From Desulfovibrio fairfieldensis (lineage in GTDB: Bacteria; Desulfobacterota; Desulfovibrionia; Desulfovibrionales; Desulfovibrionaceae), in the NCBI RefSeq assembly GCF_001553605.1, contig NZ_CP014229.1:2942501-3006500 (forward strand): a stretch of DNA of 64,000 nt, read 5' to 3'. A model generated the notes under the pieces. That model worked only from the letters and a program-made list of their open reading frames with translations. It searched no databases and was not told the origin of the DNA. A program made the position numbers and the translations under genes. Below, piece by piece: positions 18,982 through 26,196 of this stretch (positions are counted from its first letter, which is position 1; the number at the start of each line of letters is the position of its first letter).

Positions 18982-20343
18982 ATGAGCTTCATGTTTTCCT
19001 CAGGACGCTTTCGGCGCAGCCCGGTTCCGGCCGTCTTCCCGGCTGTCTTTCTGGCCGCATCCCTGATCTGGGCCGTGCCCGGCAACGCTTCGGCGGACCA
19101 GGCCCAGGCGCCGGGCACATCTCCGGCGGCGGCCGCAATACAGGCCGCGCCGCCGGTCCCCACTCCGGCCGCACCCGCCGCGAAGAAGGCGCAGCCGTCC
19201 CGCAAAAACGCACGTCCCGCGCGTAAAAAGAATCCGCCGTCCCAAGCCGCTCCGGCGGCAGCGTCGCAGCAACCAACCGCGCCCACGACGGACGCGTCCG
19301 GGCCGAAGGAGGAATCTCCGGTCCAGGCCAGGGCCCCTGAATTGCCCGAAGGCCCGGCGGGGGACGCCGCCCGCGCTTACGCCCAAGGGAATTTCCTCAA
19401 GGCCAGGGACATCTGGCAAAAGCTGGCCGAGGAGGGCGACGCCCAGGCCATGAACAATCTGGGCGTGCTCTATGACCAGGGCCACGGCGTGGAGCCCGAC
19501 ACGGGCCGGGCTTTGCACTGGTTCGCCCAGTCGGCCAAGGCCGGGCATCCTTCGGGCATGAGCAATTACGGCCGCATGCTGGAGCAGGGGCGCGGCATTG
19601 CCGCCAACCCGCGGGAAGCCGCCCGCTGGTTTGACCTGGCCGCCCGCCAGGGCCAGCCCGAAGCCCAGTACAATCTGGGGCTGCTGTACGAACGGGGCCG
19701 GGGCGTGCCCCAGGACGACAAGGCGGCGGCCGCCTGGTACAGCCGGGCCGCGGCCCAGCAGCAAAGCGAGTCCCTGGCCCGCCTGGGGCATTTCTACCGC
19801 GCGGGCCGGGGCGTGGCAAAAAATCCCGGCCGGGCCGTGCTGCTGCTCTACGCGGCGGCCATGAGCGGCGAAGCCGGGGCCATCCGCGAACTGGAAGAAA
19901 TGGCGAAAGAGGGCCCGTCCCGCCCGGCCGCCGTGCTCTTCGGCCAGAAGCTGGACGCCACGGACCGCGCCGCCATGCGCGCCGCCCTGAAAAAATCCGG
20001 CACGCCCGCCAGCCGCGAGAGCGACGACTTTATCTGCGATCTGTACGACGTGCGCCGGGTGGTGCCCGGCGCGGAGCAGATGGCCGCCTGTTACGGACCG
20101 GGCTCGCCCGCGCCCCTGGGCTTTCTGAAAATCGACTATGCCGCGCCGGACAAGGCCACGGCCGCGCAGATCCTGCACATGGTGGAAGAACGCTTCGGGC
20201 CGCCCTCAGCCGGTGAAGGGGACGACGCCCGGCTCTGGAACCTGGGCTCCGTGGTGGTGGCAACCCAGTACGCGCCCACCCACCGCCAGATGAGCCTGAT
20301 GTATATGGTGCCGGGCGTCTACCATCTGACCCGCCGGCCATAG
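18982..20343 (+). CDS. Secreted Sel1-repeat (TPR-like) protein
   Basis: 453 residues. N-terminal signal/anchor region (VPAVFPAVFLAASLIWAVPG, cut near ASA-DQ). A Pro/Ala/Lys-rich linker follows to about residue 120. Four to five Sel1 repeats run from about 128 to 300, each with the AxxxLGxLYxxGxGVxxDxxxAxxWxxxAA pattern (for example NLGLLYERGRGVPQDDKAAA). The C-terminal part (FICDLYDVRRVVPGAEQMAAC onward) has no recognisable domain. Sel1 proteins are scaffolds for protein complexes. It follows the alkylsulfatase by six bases and is probably co-transcribed with it, so a role in assembling or retaining that enzyme in the envelope is possible but unproven. Confidence 0.85.
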   Translation: MSFMFSSGRFRRSPVPAVFPAVFLAASLIWAVPGNASADQAQAPGTSPAAAAIQAAPPVPTPAAPAAKKAQPSRKNARPARKKNPPSQAAPAAASQQPTAPTTDASGPKEESPVQARAPELPEGPAGDAARAYAQGNFLKARDIWQKLAEEGDAQAMNNLGVLYDQGHGVEPDTGRALHWFAQSAKAGHPSGMSNYGRMLEQGRGIAANPREAARWFDLAARQGQPEAQYNLGLLYERGRGVPQDDKAAAAWYSRAAAQQQSESLARLGHFYRAGRGVAKNPGRAVLLLYAAAMSGEAGAIRELEEMAKEGPSRPAAVLFGQKLDATDRAAMRAALKKSGTPASRESDDFICDLYDVRRVVPGAEQMAACYGPGSPAPLGFLKIDYAAPDKATAAQILHMVEERFGPPSAGEGDDARLWNLGSVVVATQYAPTHRQMSLMYMVPGVYHLTRRP

Positions 20344-20447
20344 CGGAATGACCTTGGCGCGGCCCTCTCCTCCGCTGGACGGGGACGATTCTTTTGTCTA
20401 TGCTGCAAAAACGTAGCTCTTTTGCATTTCAGCGGGATGGAGGCCTT

Positions 20448-21881
20448 ATGGAGGACGATACCGCGAAAAGCGGCCTTGCAAAGCGCATACAACTCAGGCA
20501 GATCGAGCAGACCATGGCGAAAACCATGGCCGAAAGCAAGATTCAAGATAAGTTCTATGGGGAAGCCGTTATCGAATATCTGCGCGACAACGGCCAGATC
20601 ATCTGTATTTCCGACGACAAGACATTTACCGATCTGTTGCGCGAGGCCGTATGCACGCGGTTGAAGATGCCCTCCGGCTGCCTGTCCATCAGCAGCAGCG
20701 CCGATATGCTGCTGCACACCCTGCGCCACATGATCTCGGCCAGAAACGCGCCCCTGCTGCTCATTGAGCAGAACCTCGGAAGCCGGGACATGACCTATCT
20801 GCTCCGGCAGCTCAAAAATGCCTATCCAGAGCTGTGGATCATCAGCGTCGCCCGCGAGACCAACAAACAGCGTTTTGTTCTTCTGCACGAAAGCGGCGTG
20901 GACAATTGCATCGTCAAACCCATCGGCGTGCAGGCCCTGCTTGAAAAGATCGCCCTGACCATCAAGCCCCACGGCAAGCTGGGCCGGGTTCTGGAATGGG
21001 CGCGCGCCCTCATGGCCCAGGGCGAGCATCTGCGCGCCCTGCAGGTCTGCAAACAGGCCCTGGACCTCAAGGCCAATTCCGCGGCGGCCCTGCTGCTCAT
21101 CGGCGACGTCTTCCGGGCCATGCGGCAGTATGATAAGGCCTGCGAGGCTTATGAAAACGCCAGCCGCACCTCGGCCATGTATCTTGAACCCCTGCGCAAG
21201 ATGGCGGAAGTCTACGCGGAGACCGGCAATACGGCCAAACGCCTGGAATGCCTGGAACGCCTGGACGGGCTTTCGCCCCTGAACGTGGAGCGCAAACTGA
21301 CCCTGGGCGAGATCTACCTCCAGATGAACCGCCCGGAAAGCGCCAGAAAAATTTTCGATCAGGCCATGACCCTTTCGGACCGCGAAGCCACGGAATACAT
21401 CTCGGGCGTGGCCTTCCGCGTGGCCGACGTCTATATGGACAAGGACCCGCAGACCGCCGTCGCCTTTCTGCAGCGGGGCCTGGAGGCCAAAAGGGGGTTC
21501 TGGGGCACCGAGGACCTGCTCACCTTCAACCGCGTGGGCATTCTGCTGCGCCGCGCGGGCAAATGGCGCGAAGCCGCCGAGGAATATCTCAAGGCCCTGA
21601 AGGTGGCCCCCGACGACGAAAATCTGCACTACAATCTGAGCATGGCCTATCTGGAGGGCAAGGATTTCGAATCCGCCCGGGCCTCCACGCTCAAGGCTCT
21701 GGCCCTTAATCCGGACCTGCCGCGCAAATCCTCGCTCATCGCCTGCAACCTGGCTACGGTCTTTGTGCGGACCGGCGACAATATGCACGCCCTGCCCCTG
21801 CTGCGTCTGGCTCTGGAACAGGACCCGGCCAACGATCAGGCCAGGGATCTGCTGACCCAGGCGAGCCGGGAAGAAAGTTGA
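20448..21881 (+). CDS. TPR protein with receiver-like domain lacking phospho-Asp
   Basis: 477 residues from ATG at 20448, chosen because GGAGG lies four bases upstream; a TTG at 20394 is in frame. Residues 48-170 read like a CheY-type receiver: acidic pair D56-D57, the Thr/Ser position S133 (IISVARE) and Lys157 (CIVKPIG). The acceptor Asp is replaced by Glu107 (PLLLIEQNL). Residues about 180-470 are TPR repeats (ALQVCKQALDLKANSAAALL, YDKACEAYENASRTSAM, AAEEYLKALKVAPDDENL). A cytoplasmic scaffold or adaptor is likely. The Glu could mimic a permanently active state. A strong terminator follows at 21976. Confidence 0.8.
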   Translation: MEDDTAKSGLAKRIQLRQIEQTMAKTMAESKIQDKFYGEAVIEYLRDNGQIICISDDKTFTDLLREAVCTRLKMPSGCLSISSSADMLLHTLRHMISARNAPLLLIEQNLGSRDMTYLLRQLKNAYPELWIISVARETNKQRFVLLHESGVDNCIVKPIGVQALLEKIALTIKPHGKLGRVLEWARALMAQGEHLRALQVCKQALDLKANSAAALLLIGDVFRAMRQYDKACEAYENASRTSAMYLEPLRKMAEVYAETGNTAKRLECLERLDGLSPLNVERKLTLGEIYLQMNRPESARKIFDQAMTLSDREATEYISGVAFRVADVYMDKDPQTAVAFLQRGLEAKRGFWGTEDLLTFNRVGILLRRAGKWREAAEEYLKALKVAPDDENLHYNLSMAYLEGKDFESARASTLKALALNPDLPRKSSLIACNLATVFVRTGDNMHALPLLRLALEQDPANDQARDLLTQASREES

Positions 21882-21936
21882 TCCCAGGCCGGGGAGTGGA
21901 AAACGTGCCCCGGCCTTTCCGGTCCGGATCAAATTA

Positions 21937-21962
21937 ACGTTGAGAATCGGCATTCTCAACGT
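21937..21962. repeat. Palindrome, TGAGAAT-CGGC-ATTCTCA
   Basis: ACGTTGAGAAT and ATTCTCAACGT flank CGGC. It belongs to the same small palindrome family as 7619-7646 and 11588-11615. Confidence 0.5.
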
Positions 21963-21975
21963 CGGCGCGGCCTTC

Positions 21976-22004
21976 AGCCGGTGTTTACGAACACCGGCTT
22001 TTTT
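21976..22004 (+). terminator. Intrinsic terminator after TPR gene
   Basis: AGCCGGTGTT pairs with AACACCGGCT around a TACG loop and is followed by TTTTTT. It is a classic rho-independent terminator for the gene ending at 21881 and sits directly left of the IS200 element. Confidence 0.9.
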
Positions 22005-22072
22005 GTATGGAGAAAACCCCCCGCTAGGCGGGGGGTTCTAAAAAGCTTACAGCTTTGCCCATGTCAGTAAAA

Positions 22073-22135
22073 CTCCTTTTGATTTGTTAAAAAGTCTCGC
22101 GGTCTGGCAACTGCGAGTCAACAAATCAAAAGGAG
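22073..22135 (+). promoter_or_regulatory. Hairpin sequestering tnpA ribosome site
   Basis: CTCCTTTTGATTTGTT (22073-22088) is perfectly complementary to AACAAATCAAAAGGAG (22120-22135), with an inner CTCGC/GCGAG stem. The right arm contains the AAGGAG of tnpA. IS200 elements are known to limit TnpA translation by such a 5' stem-loop. Confidence 0.8.
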
Positions 22136-22141
22136 GTCACG

Positions 22142-22600
22142 ATGGGTGACGCCAAAAGTTTAGCCCACACAAGGTGGAACTGCAAATATCACATTGTTTT
22201 TGCGCCTAAATATCGCCGCCAGGTGTTCTATGGTGAAAAGAAGCGCGCCATTGGCGAAATTCTGCGCAAGTTGTGCGAATGGAAGGATGTAAAAATAGTG
22301 GAGGCAGAATGTTGCCCAGACCACATCCACATGCTGCTTGAGATTCCCCCCAAAATGAGTGTGTCGAGTTTTATGGGCTATCTAAAGGGTAAGAGTAGTC
22401 TCATGATCTATGAACAATTTGGGGATTTGAAGTTCAAATACCGCAATCGAGAATTTTGGTGCCGTGGGTATTACGTCGATACAGTGGGCAAGAATAAGGC
22501 CAAGATTCAGGATTACATCAAGCATCAGCTGGAGTCGGATAAACTTGGCGATCAGTTGAGCCTACCCTACCCAAGGAGCCCGTTTACGGGCCGCAAGTAA
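22142..22600 (+). CDS. tnpA: IS200-type HUH transposase
   Basis: 152 residues, full length for IS200 TnpA. The HUH metal site is His61-Ile-His63 (CCPDHIHMLLEIPP). The catalytic tyrosine is Tyr125 in KIQDYIKHQ. Other family segments are HIVFAPKYRRQVFYG, FMGYLKGKSSLMIY and FWCRGYYVDTVG. The enzyme moves single-stranded DNA by cutting at subterminal hairpins. Ribosome site AGGAGG is inside the upstream stem. Base composition is clearly lower in GC than the neighbours, consistent with recent arrival. The copy looks intact and potentially active. Confidence 0.95.
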   Translation: MGDAKSLAHTRWNCKYHIVFAPKYRRQVFYGEKKRAIGEILRKLCEWKDVKIVEAECCPDHIHMLLEIPPKMSVSSFMGYLKGKSSLMIYEQFGDLKFKYRNREFWCRGYYVDTVGKNKAKIQDYIKHQLESDKLGDQLSLPYPRSPFTGRK

Positions 22601-22816
22601 CAGAAATGCAAATGTCAGATCGCAAGAGCGCCTGCTAGGGCGCAGCTGGTAAGAAAGCCTTACAGGCGCATATGAAGAACCCCCGGCTATGCCGGGGGGT
22701 TCCTTTTTGCGCCCATGGGTCGGTGCGGGCCAGTGATTCAAGCGGCATGCAAAGACGTATATTATATGCATTGAAAAGCATATTGAAGACGTCACAATAT
22801 ATCTCTTCTTATTTAT

Positions 22817-22846
22817 GCCGCAATAAACATATTGCGGCTCTTTTTT
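22817..22846 (+). terminator. Terminator-like hairpin upstream of AOR gene
   Basis: GCCGCAATA (22817-22825) pairs with TATTGCGGC (22830-22838), followed by TCTTTTTT. It ends about 70 bases before the AOR start, in an AT-rich leader. It may end upstream transcripts or act as an attenuator for AOR. The stretch 22712-22816 has no gene. Confidence 0.65.
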
Positions 22847-22916
22847 CATTGGTTATAGTTATACATAATTGCAGTGCATTTTTCCTTCACACATTTTTTA
22901 TACAGACGAGGTCGCT

Positions 22917-24656
22917 ATGGACAAGATTTTACGCATTGATGTGGGCGCCGAGGGCGGCCCCAAGATCAGGGAAGAGCGTCTGGGCGAATACGCGGGCCTC
23001 GCGGGCCGCGCCCTGACCACCGCGGTCATCTGCAAGGAAGTGCCCCCCACCTGTCATGCCCTGGGTCCCGAAAACAAGCTGGTCTTCGCGCCGGGCATGC
23101 TCTGCGCCACCACGGCCGGTTCCTCGGGCCGCATTTCCGTGGGCTGCAAGAGCCCGCTCACCGGCGGCATCAAGGAATCCAACGCCGGGGGCACCGGCGG
23201 CCAGTACATGGCCCGTCTGAACTACGCCGCCATCATCATTGAAGGCCAGCGCCGCGACGACCATCTGTACAAAATCGTCATCAAGGCCAGCGGCGTGACC
23301 GTCGAGCAGTGCGACGAACTTGCCATGCTTTCCAACTATCCCTGTGTGGCCCGGCTGCGCGAGGAATACGGCGAAGGCCCCGGTTTCGTGACCATCGGCA
23401 CGGCCGGTGAAATGCGCATGTGCAATTCCACCATCTGTTTCACCGATCCCGAAGGCCGGGCCACCCGGCACGCCGGACGCGGCGGCGTGGGCGCGGTCAT
23501 GGGTTCCAAGGGCATCAAGGCCATCGTGCTCGACCCGGCGGACACGCCGACCATGCGCAAGGCCCAAGATCCCGAAGCCTTCAAGGACGCCTGCAAGCGC
23601 TTCGCCAAGGGCATCACCTCCCACCCGGTCACCGGCCAGGGCCTGCCCGCCTACGGCACCAACGTGCTGGTCAATATCCTCAACGAAGCCGGTGGGCTGC
23701 CCACTTACAACTTCAAGGAAGGCCGCTTCGCGGGCGCGGAAAAAATCTGTGCCGAAACCATGGTGGAAATCCAGAAGAAGCGCGGCGGCAATCCCACCCA
23801 CGGCTGCCACCGGGGCTGCATTATGAAGTGCTCCGGCATCTGCGTGGACGAAAACGGCGAGTACCTTTCCAAGCAGCCGGAATATGAAACCGTCTGGGGG
23901 CACGGCGCCAACTGCGGCGTGGACAATCTGGACGACATCATCCGCATGGACTATCTGGAGGACGACTACGGCCTGGATACCATTGAAACCGGGGCCAGCC
24001 TCGGCGTGCTGATGGAAGCCGGGGTCATTCCCTGGGGCGACTCCAAGGCCTGCATCGAGATGATCCACGAGATGGGCAAGGGCACGCCGCTGGGGCGCAT
24101 CCTGGGCGCGGGCACGGCCACCGTGGCCCGCTGCTACGGCCTGGAACGCGCTCCCGTAGTCAAGGGCCAGGCCATGCCCGCCTATGACCCGCGCGCGGTC
24201 AAGGGGGTGGGCGTGACCTACGCCACCACGCCCATGGGCGCGGACCACACCGCCGGTTACGCCGTGGCCACCAATATTCTGGGCCTCGGCGGCAAGGTGG
24301 ACCCGCTCAAGCCGGAGGGCCAGGTGGAGCTCTCCCGCAACCTTCAGATCGCCACCGCCGCCCTGGACTCCACGGGCTACTGCATCTTCGTGGCCTTCTG
24401 CATCCTGGACCAGCCCGAGACCTTCCAGGCTCTCATCGACACCCTCAGCGCCTTCACCGGTCGCAAAATGACCGGCGACGACGTGGTGGCCCTGGGCAAG
24501 AGCGTCCTGAAGCAGGAGCGGGAATTCAACGCCGCCGCCGGTTTCACCCGCGCCCACGACCGCCTGCCCATGTACATGCGCCGCGAACTGCTGCCGCCGC
24601 ACAACACGACCTTTGACGTGAGCGACGAGGAGCTGGACAGCGTCTTCAACTTCTGA
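22917..24656 (+). CDS. Aldehyde:ferredoxin oxidoreductase family protein
   Basis: 579 residues from ATG at 22917 (GAGG seven bases upstream). AOR-family features: AGLAGRALT near the N-terminus, GRISVGCKSPLTGGIKESNA pterin-binding segment, AGRGGVGAVMGSKGIKAI, DDYGLDTIETGASLGVLMEAG and DSTGYCIF. The family oxidises aldehydes to carboxylic acids with ferredoxin, using a tungsten bis-pterin and a [4Fe-4S] cluster. The cluster ligands visible are C297, C301 and C305 in GCHRGCIMKC plus C489. The first spacing is C-x3-C, not the usual C-x2-C. ThiF-like and MoaD-like genes follow, which supports a pterin-cofactor enzyme. The substrate is unknown. Confidence 0.9.
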   Translation: MDKILRIDVGAEGGPKIREERLGEYAGLAGRALTTAVICKEVPPTCHALGPENKLVFAPGMLCATTAGSSGRISVGCKSPLTGGIKESNAGGTGGQYMARLNYAAIIIEGQRRDDHLYKIVIKASGVTVEQCDELAMLSNYPCVARLREEYGEGPGFVTIGTAGEMRMCNSTICFTDPEGRATRHAGRGGVGAVMGSKGIKAIVLDPADTPTMRKAQDPEAFKDACKRFAKGITSHPVTGQGLPAYGTNVLVNILNEAGGLPTYNFKEGRFAGAEKICAETMVEIQKKRGGNPTHGCHRGCIMKCSGICVDENGEYLSKQPEYETVWGHGANCGVDNLDDIIRMDYLEDDYGLDTIETGASLGVLMEAGVIPWGDSKACIEMIHEMGKGTPLGRILGAGTATVARCYGLERAPVVKGQAMPAYDPRAVKGVGVTYATTPMGADHTAGYAVATNILGLGGKVDPLKPEGQVELSRNLQIATAALDSTGYCIFVAFCILDQPETFQALIDTLSAFTGRKMTGDDVVALGKSVLKQEREFNAAAGFTRAHDRLPMYMRRELLPPHNTTFDVSDEELDSVFNF

Positions 24657-24668
24657 GCCTGAGCGACA

Positions 24669-24701
24669 CGGCGGCCGGGTTTTGCCCGGCCGCCGTTTTT
24701 T
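24669..24701 (+). terminator. Intrinsic terminator between AOR and ThiF-like gene
   Basis: CGGCGGCCGGG pairs with CCCGGCCGCCG around TTTTG, followed by TTTTTT. It lies 15 bases before the ThiF-like start codon, so it may only partly stop transcription into that gene. Confidence 0.8.
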
Positions 24702-24716
24702 GGATAGCATCACCTC

Positions 24717-25559
24717 ATGCCGGACCCACTGCCCCAACTTGAAATCGCCATCCGCCACGCCGCCCGGGCGGGCCGCATTGCGGAAGACGCGTTACGCGAG
24801 CTGGCCATCGCGGCAGGCGTGGACTTGCTCGCGACCCAGCAGGCAGCCTGCCGCGCCGGAATCTGGCCCGCGCGCTATGCCCGCAACGCCCGGCAGCTTT
24901 CCCTGCGGGACCAGCTGGCCCTGCTGCAAAGCCGCGTGTTGCTGGTGGGCCTGGGCGGTTTGGGCGGTTGGCTGCTGGAGCAGCTGGTCCGCATGGGCGT
25001 GGGCGCGATCACCGGCGTGGACGGCGACTGCTTTGAAGAATCCAATCTGAATCGCCAGTCGCTGGGCAATACGGCCCAACTGGGCCAAAGCAAGGCCGAA
25101 GCCGCTGCCGCGCGCGTGGCCGGGATCAATCCCGCCGTGCATTTCACGCCCGTGCCCCGCTTTGCGGACAAAATTTTGCTGATCCGGCTGCTGCGCGGCA
25201 TGGATCTGGCTCTGGACGCCCTGGGCGGCCTGGCCTGCCGCCTGCCCTTGCAGGAAGCGGCCGCCGCGACCGGCGTGCCGCTGGTCAGCGCGGGCATTGC
25301 GGGCCTGACCGGCTGGGTGGCCGTGGTGCCGCCCGGACAGGCGGGCCCGGTTCAATGGCTGGGCGCGGGCGAAACATGCGGGACTGATGAAACAGGAGCT
25401 TCGCCCGAGGAAGAGCTGGGCAATCTCGCGCCCACGGCGGCGACAGCCGCCTCCCTCCAGGCCGCGGAAGCCCTGAAGCTGCTCACCGGCCGCGGGGCCG
25501 CCCCCGGCATGTGCGTCTTTGACCTGGCGGACGGCACGTTTCAACGCGTCCGTTTATAA
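24717..25559 (+). CDS. ThiF/MoeB/HesA-family adenylyltransferase
   Basis: 280 residues. An E1-like nucleotide-binding fold is clear: LLVGLGGLGGWLLEQLVRMG, the acidic end GVDGDCFEESNLNRQSL, and the family's N-R-Q arginine and lysine positions (LGQSKAEAAA). It would adenylate the C-terminal Gly of a ubiquitin-like sulfur carrier. The MoaD-like gene starts 55 bases after the stop, an obvious partner. The zinc CxxC pairs of canonical MoeB/ThiF are not seen. A helical N-terminal region of about 65 residues precedes the fold. Together with AOR this suggests service to the pterin cofactor, an inference from context. Confidence 0.88.
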   Translation: MPDPLPQLEIAIRHAARAGRIAEDALRELAIAAGVDLLATQQAACRAGIWPARYARNARQLSLRDQLALLQSRVLLVGLGGLGGWLLEQLVRMGVGAITGVDGDCFEESNLNRQSLGNTAQLGQSKAEAAAARVAGINPAVHFTPVPRFADKILLIRLLRGMDLALDALGGLACRLPLQEAAAATGVPLVSAGIAGLTGWVAVVPPGQAGPVQWLGAGETCGTDETGASPEEELGNLAPTAATAASLQAAEALKLLTGRGAAPGMCVFDLADGTFQRVRL

Positions 25560-25614
25560 GCCGCGAATCCCCTTTCAACTTGCCCGCAACCCGCCCGCCT
25601 CCGGAGGAAAAACC

Positions 25615-25839
25615 ATGCGACTGAACGTCAAATGTTTCGCCACCCTGGCCGAAAAAAGCCCGCCCGGCGGCGCCTGCGAACTGCCTGAAGGCGCGGACGT
25701 GGCCCGGCTCATGGACAGCCTGCAACTACCCGCCGCCGAAGTAAAAATCATCTTCATCAACGGCGTGGCCGTGGAGCCTGACGCCGTGCTGCACGACGGC
25801 GACCGCGTGGGCCTGTTCCCGGCCGTGGGCGGGGGCTAG
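25615..25839 (+). CDS. MoaD/ThiS-like sulfur-carrier protein
   Basis: 74 residues from ATG at 25615 with GGAGGAAAAACC directly upstream. It is a beta-grasp protein (MRLNVKCFATLAEKSPPGG, then IIFINGVAVEPDAVLHDGDR) ending in VGGG. The exposed terminal Gly-Gly is the site for adenylation and thiocarboxylation. It is expected to pair with the ThiF-like protein just upstream and deliver sulfur for molybdopterin or tungstopterin synthesis. MoaE is not nearby. Confidence 0.9.
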   Translation: MRLNVKCFATLAEKSPPGGACELPEGADVARLMDSLQLPAAEVKIIFINGVAVEPDAVLHDGDRVGLFPAVGGG

Positions 25840-25934
25840 CCGCCGTGAGCCAAAAAAAACATTTTTCCGCTGACGAGCCTGCGAACATTGAGAGCAAAAT
25901 TATGCTCGAAATTTTTGCAATCAGGCACTAGGTG

Positions 25935-26066
25935 TAGAGCAATTTGCGCTTGAAATTATCGCTTAACGGCGAAGTAAATTAGCCTTGCGATAATTTCGCT
26001 GTGCGGATTTTCACGGAAAATCCGCACAGCGCGTTGAGATATTTTCAATATCAACACGCTCTAGGC
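25935..26066. repeat. Composite palindromic element with AGAGC/GCTCT ends
   Basis: It opens TAGAGCAATTTGCGC and closes ACGCTCTA. Inside is a 16-bp stem, CGCTGTGCGGATTTTC (25998-26013) with GAAAATCCGCACAGCG, and a second stem, GTTGAGATATT with AATATCAAC. It is a member of the AGAGCAATT family described at 13592. Confidence 0.6.
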
Positions 26067-26156
26067 GCTGCTTTTCCCCCACGCACAAAGCCGCCTCCGC
26101 TGCGCACGGACCGCCCCGGCCCTTGCCTCCGACGCCGCTTGGCGCTATTGCATCCC

Positions 26157-26180
26157 AACGCCGCCGGGCGGCGTTTTTTT
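26157..26180 (+). terminator. Terminator hairpin 16 bases before a start codon
   Basis: ACGCCGC pairs with GCGGCGT and is followed by TTTTTT. The next coding start is ATG at 26197. A second ACGCCGC at 26132-26138 could pair with the same GCGGCGT, so mutually exclusive folds are possible. Confidence 0.7.
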
Positions 26181-26196
26181 CAGCACGGGGAATGCC

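Larger units (their letters stand above)
22005..22711 (+). mobile_element. IS200/IS605-family insertion sequence
   Basis: About 700 bases of DNA with lower GC than the host, holding a single tnpA. The left subterminal hairpin is AACCCCCCGC/GCGGGGGGTT with a TAG loop (22015-22037). The right one is GAACCCCCGGC/GCCGGGGGGTTC with a TAT loop (22677-22702). Ends are approximate, because this family has no terminal inverted repeats or target duplication. No tnpB is present, so it is IS200-type. Confidence 0.85.
25840..26196. other. 357-base region: large palindromic repeat and terminator
   Basis: No gene is supported. Frames on the minus strand over this stretch overlap the downstream transporter and have no ribosome site. 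The contents are the repeat at 25935-26066 and the hairpin at 26157-26180. Confidence 0.6.

Noticed and set aside
22712..22916. Molybdenum/tungsten cofactor riboswitch upstream of the AOR gene
   Set aside because: Only a terminator-like hairpin is seen. I cannot find the conserved core of the Moco RNA motif in the leader.
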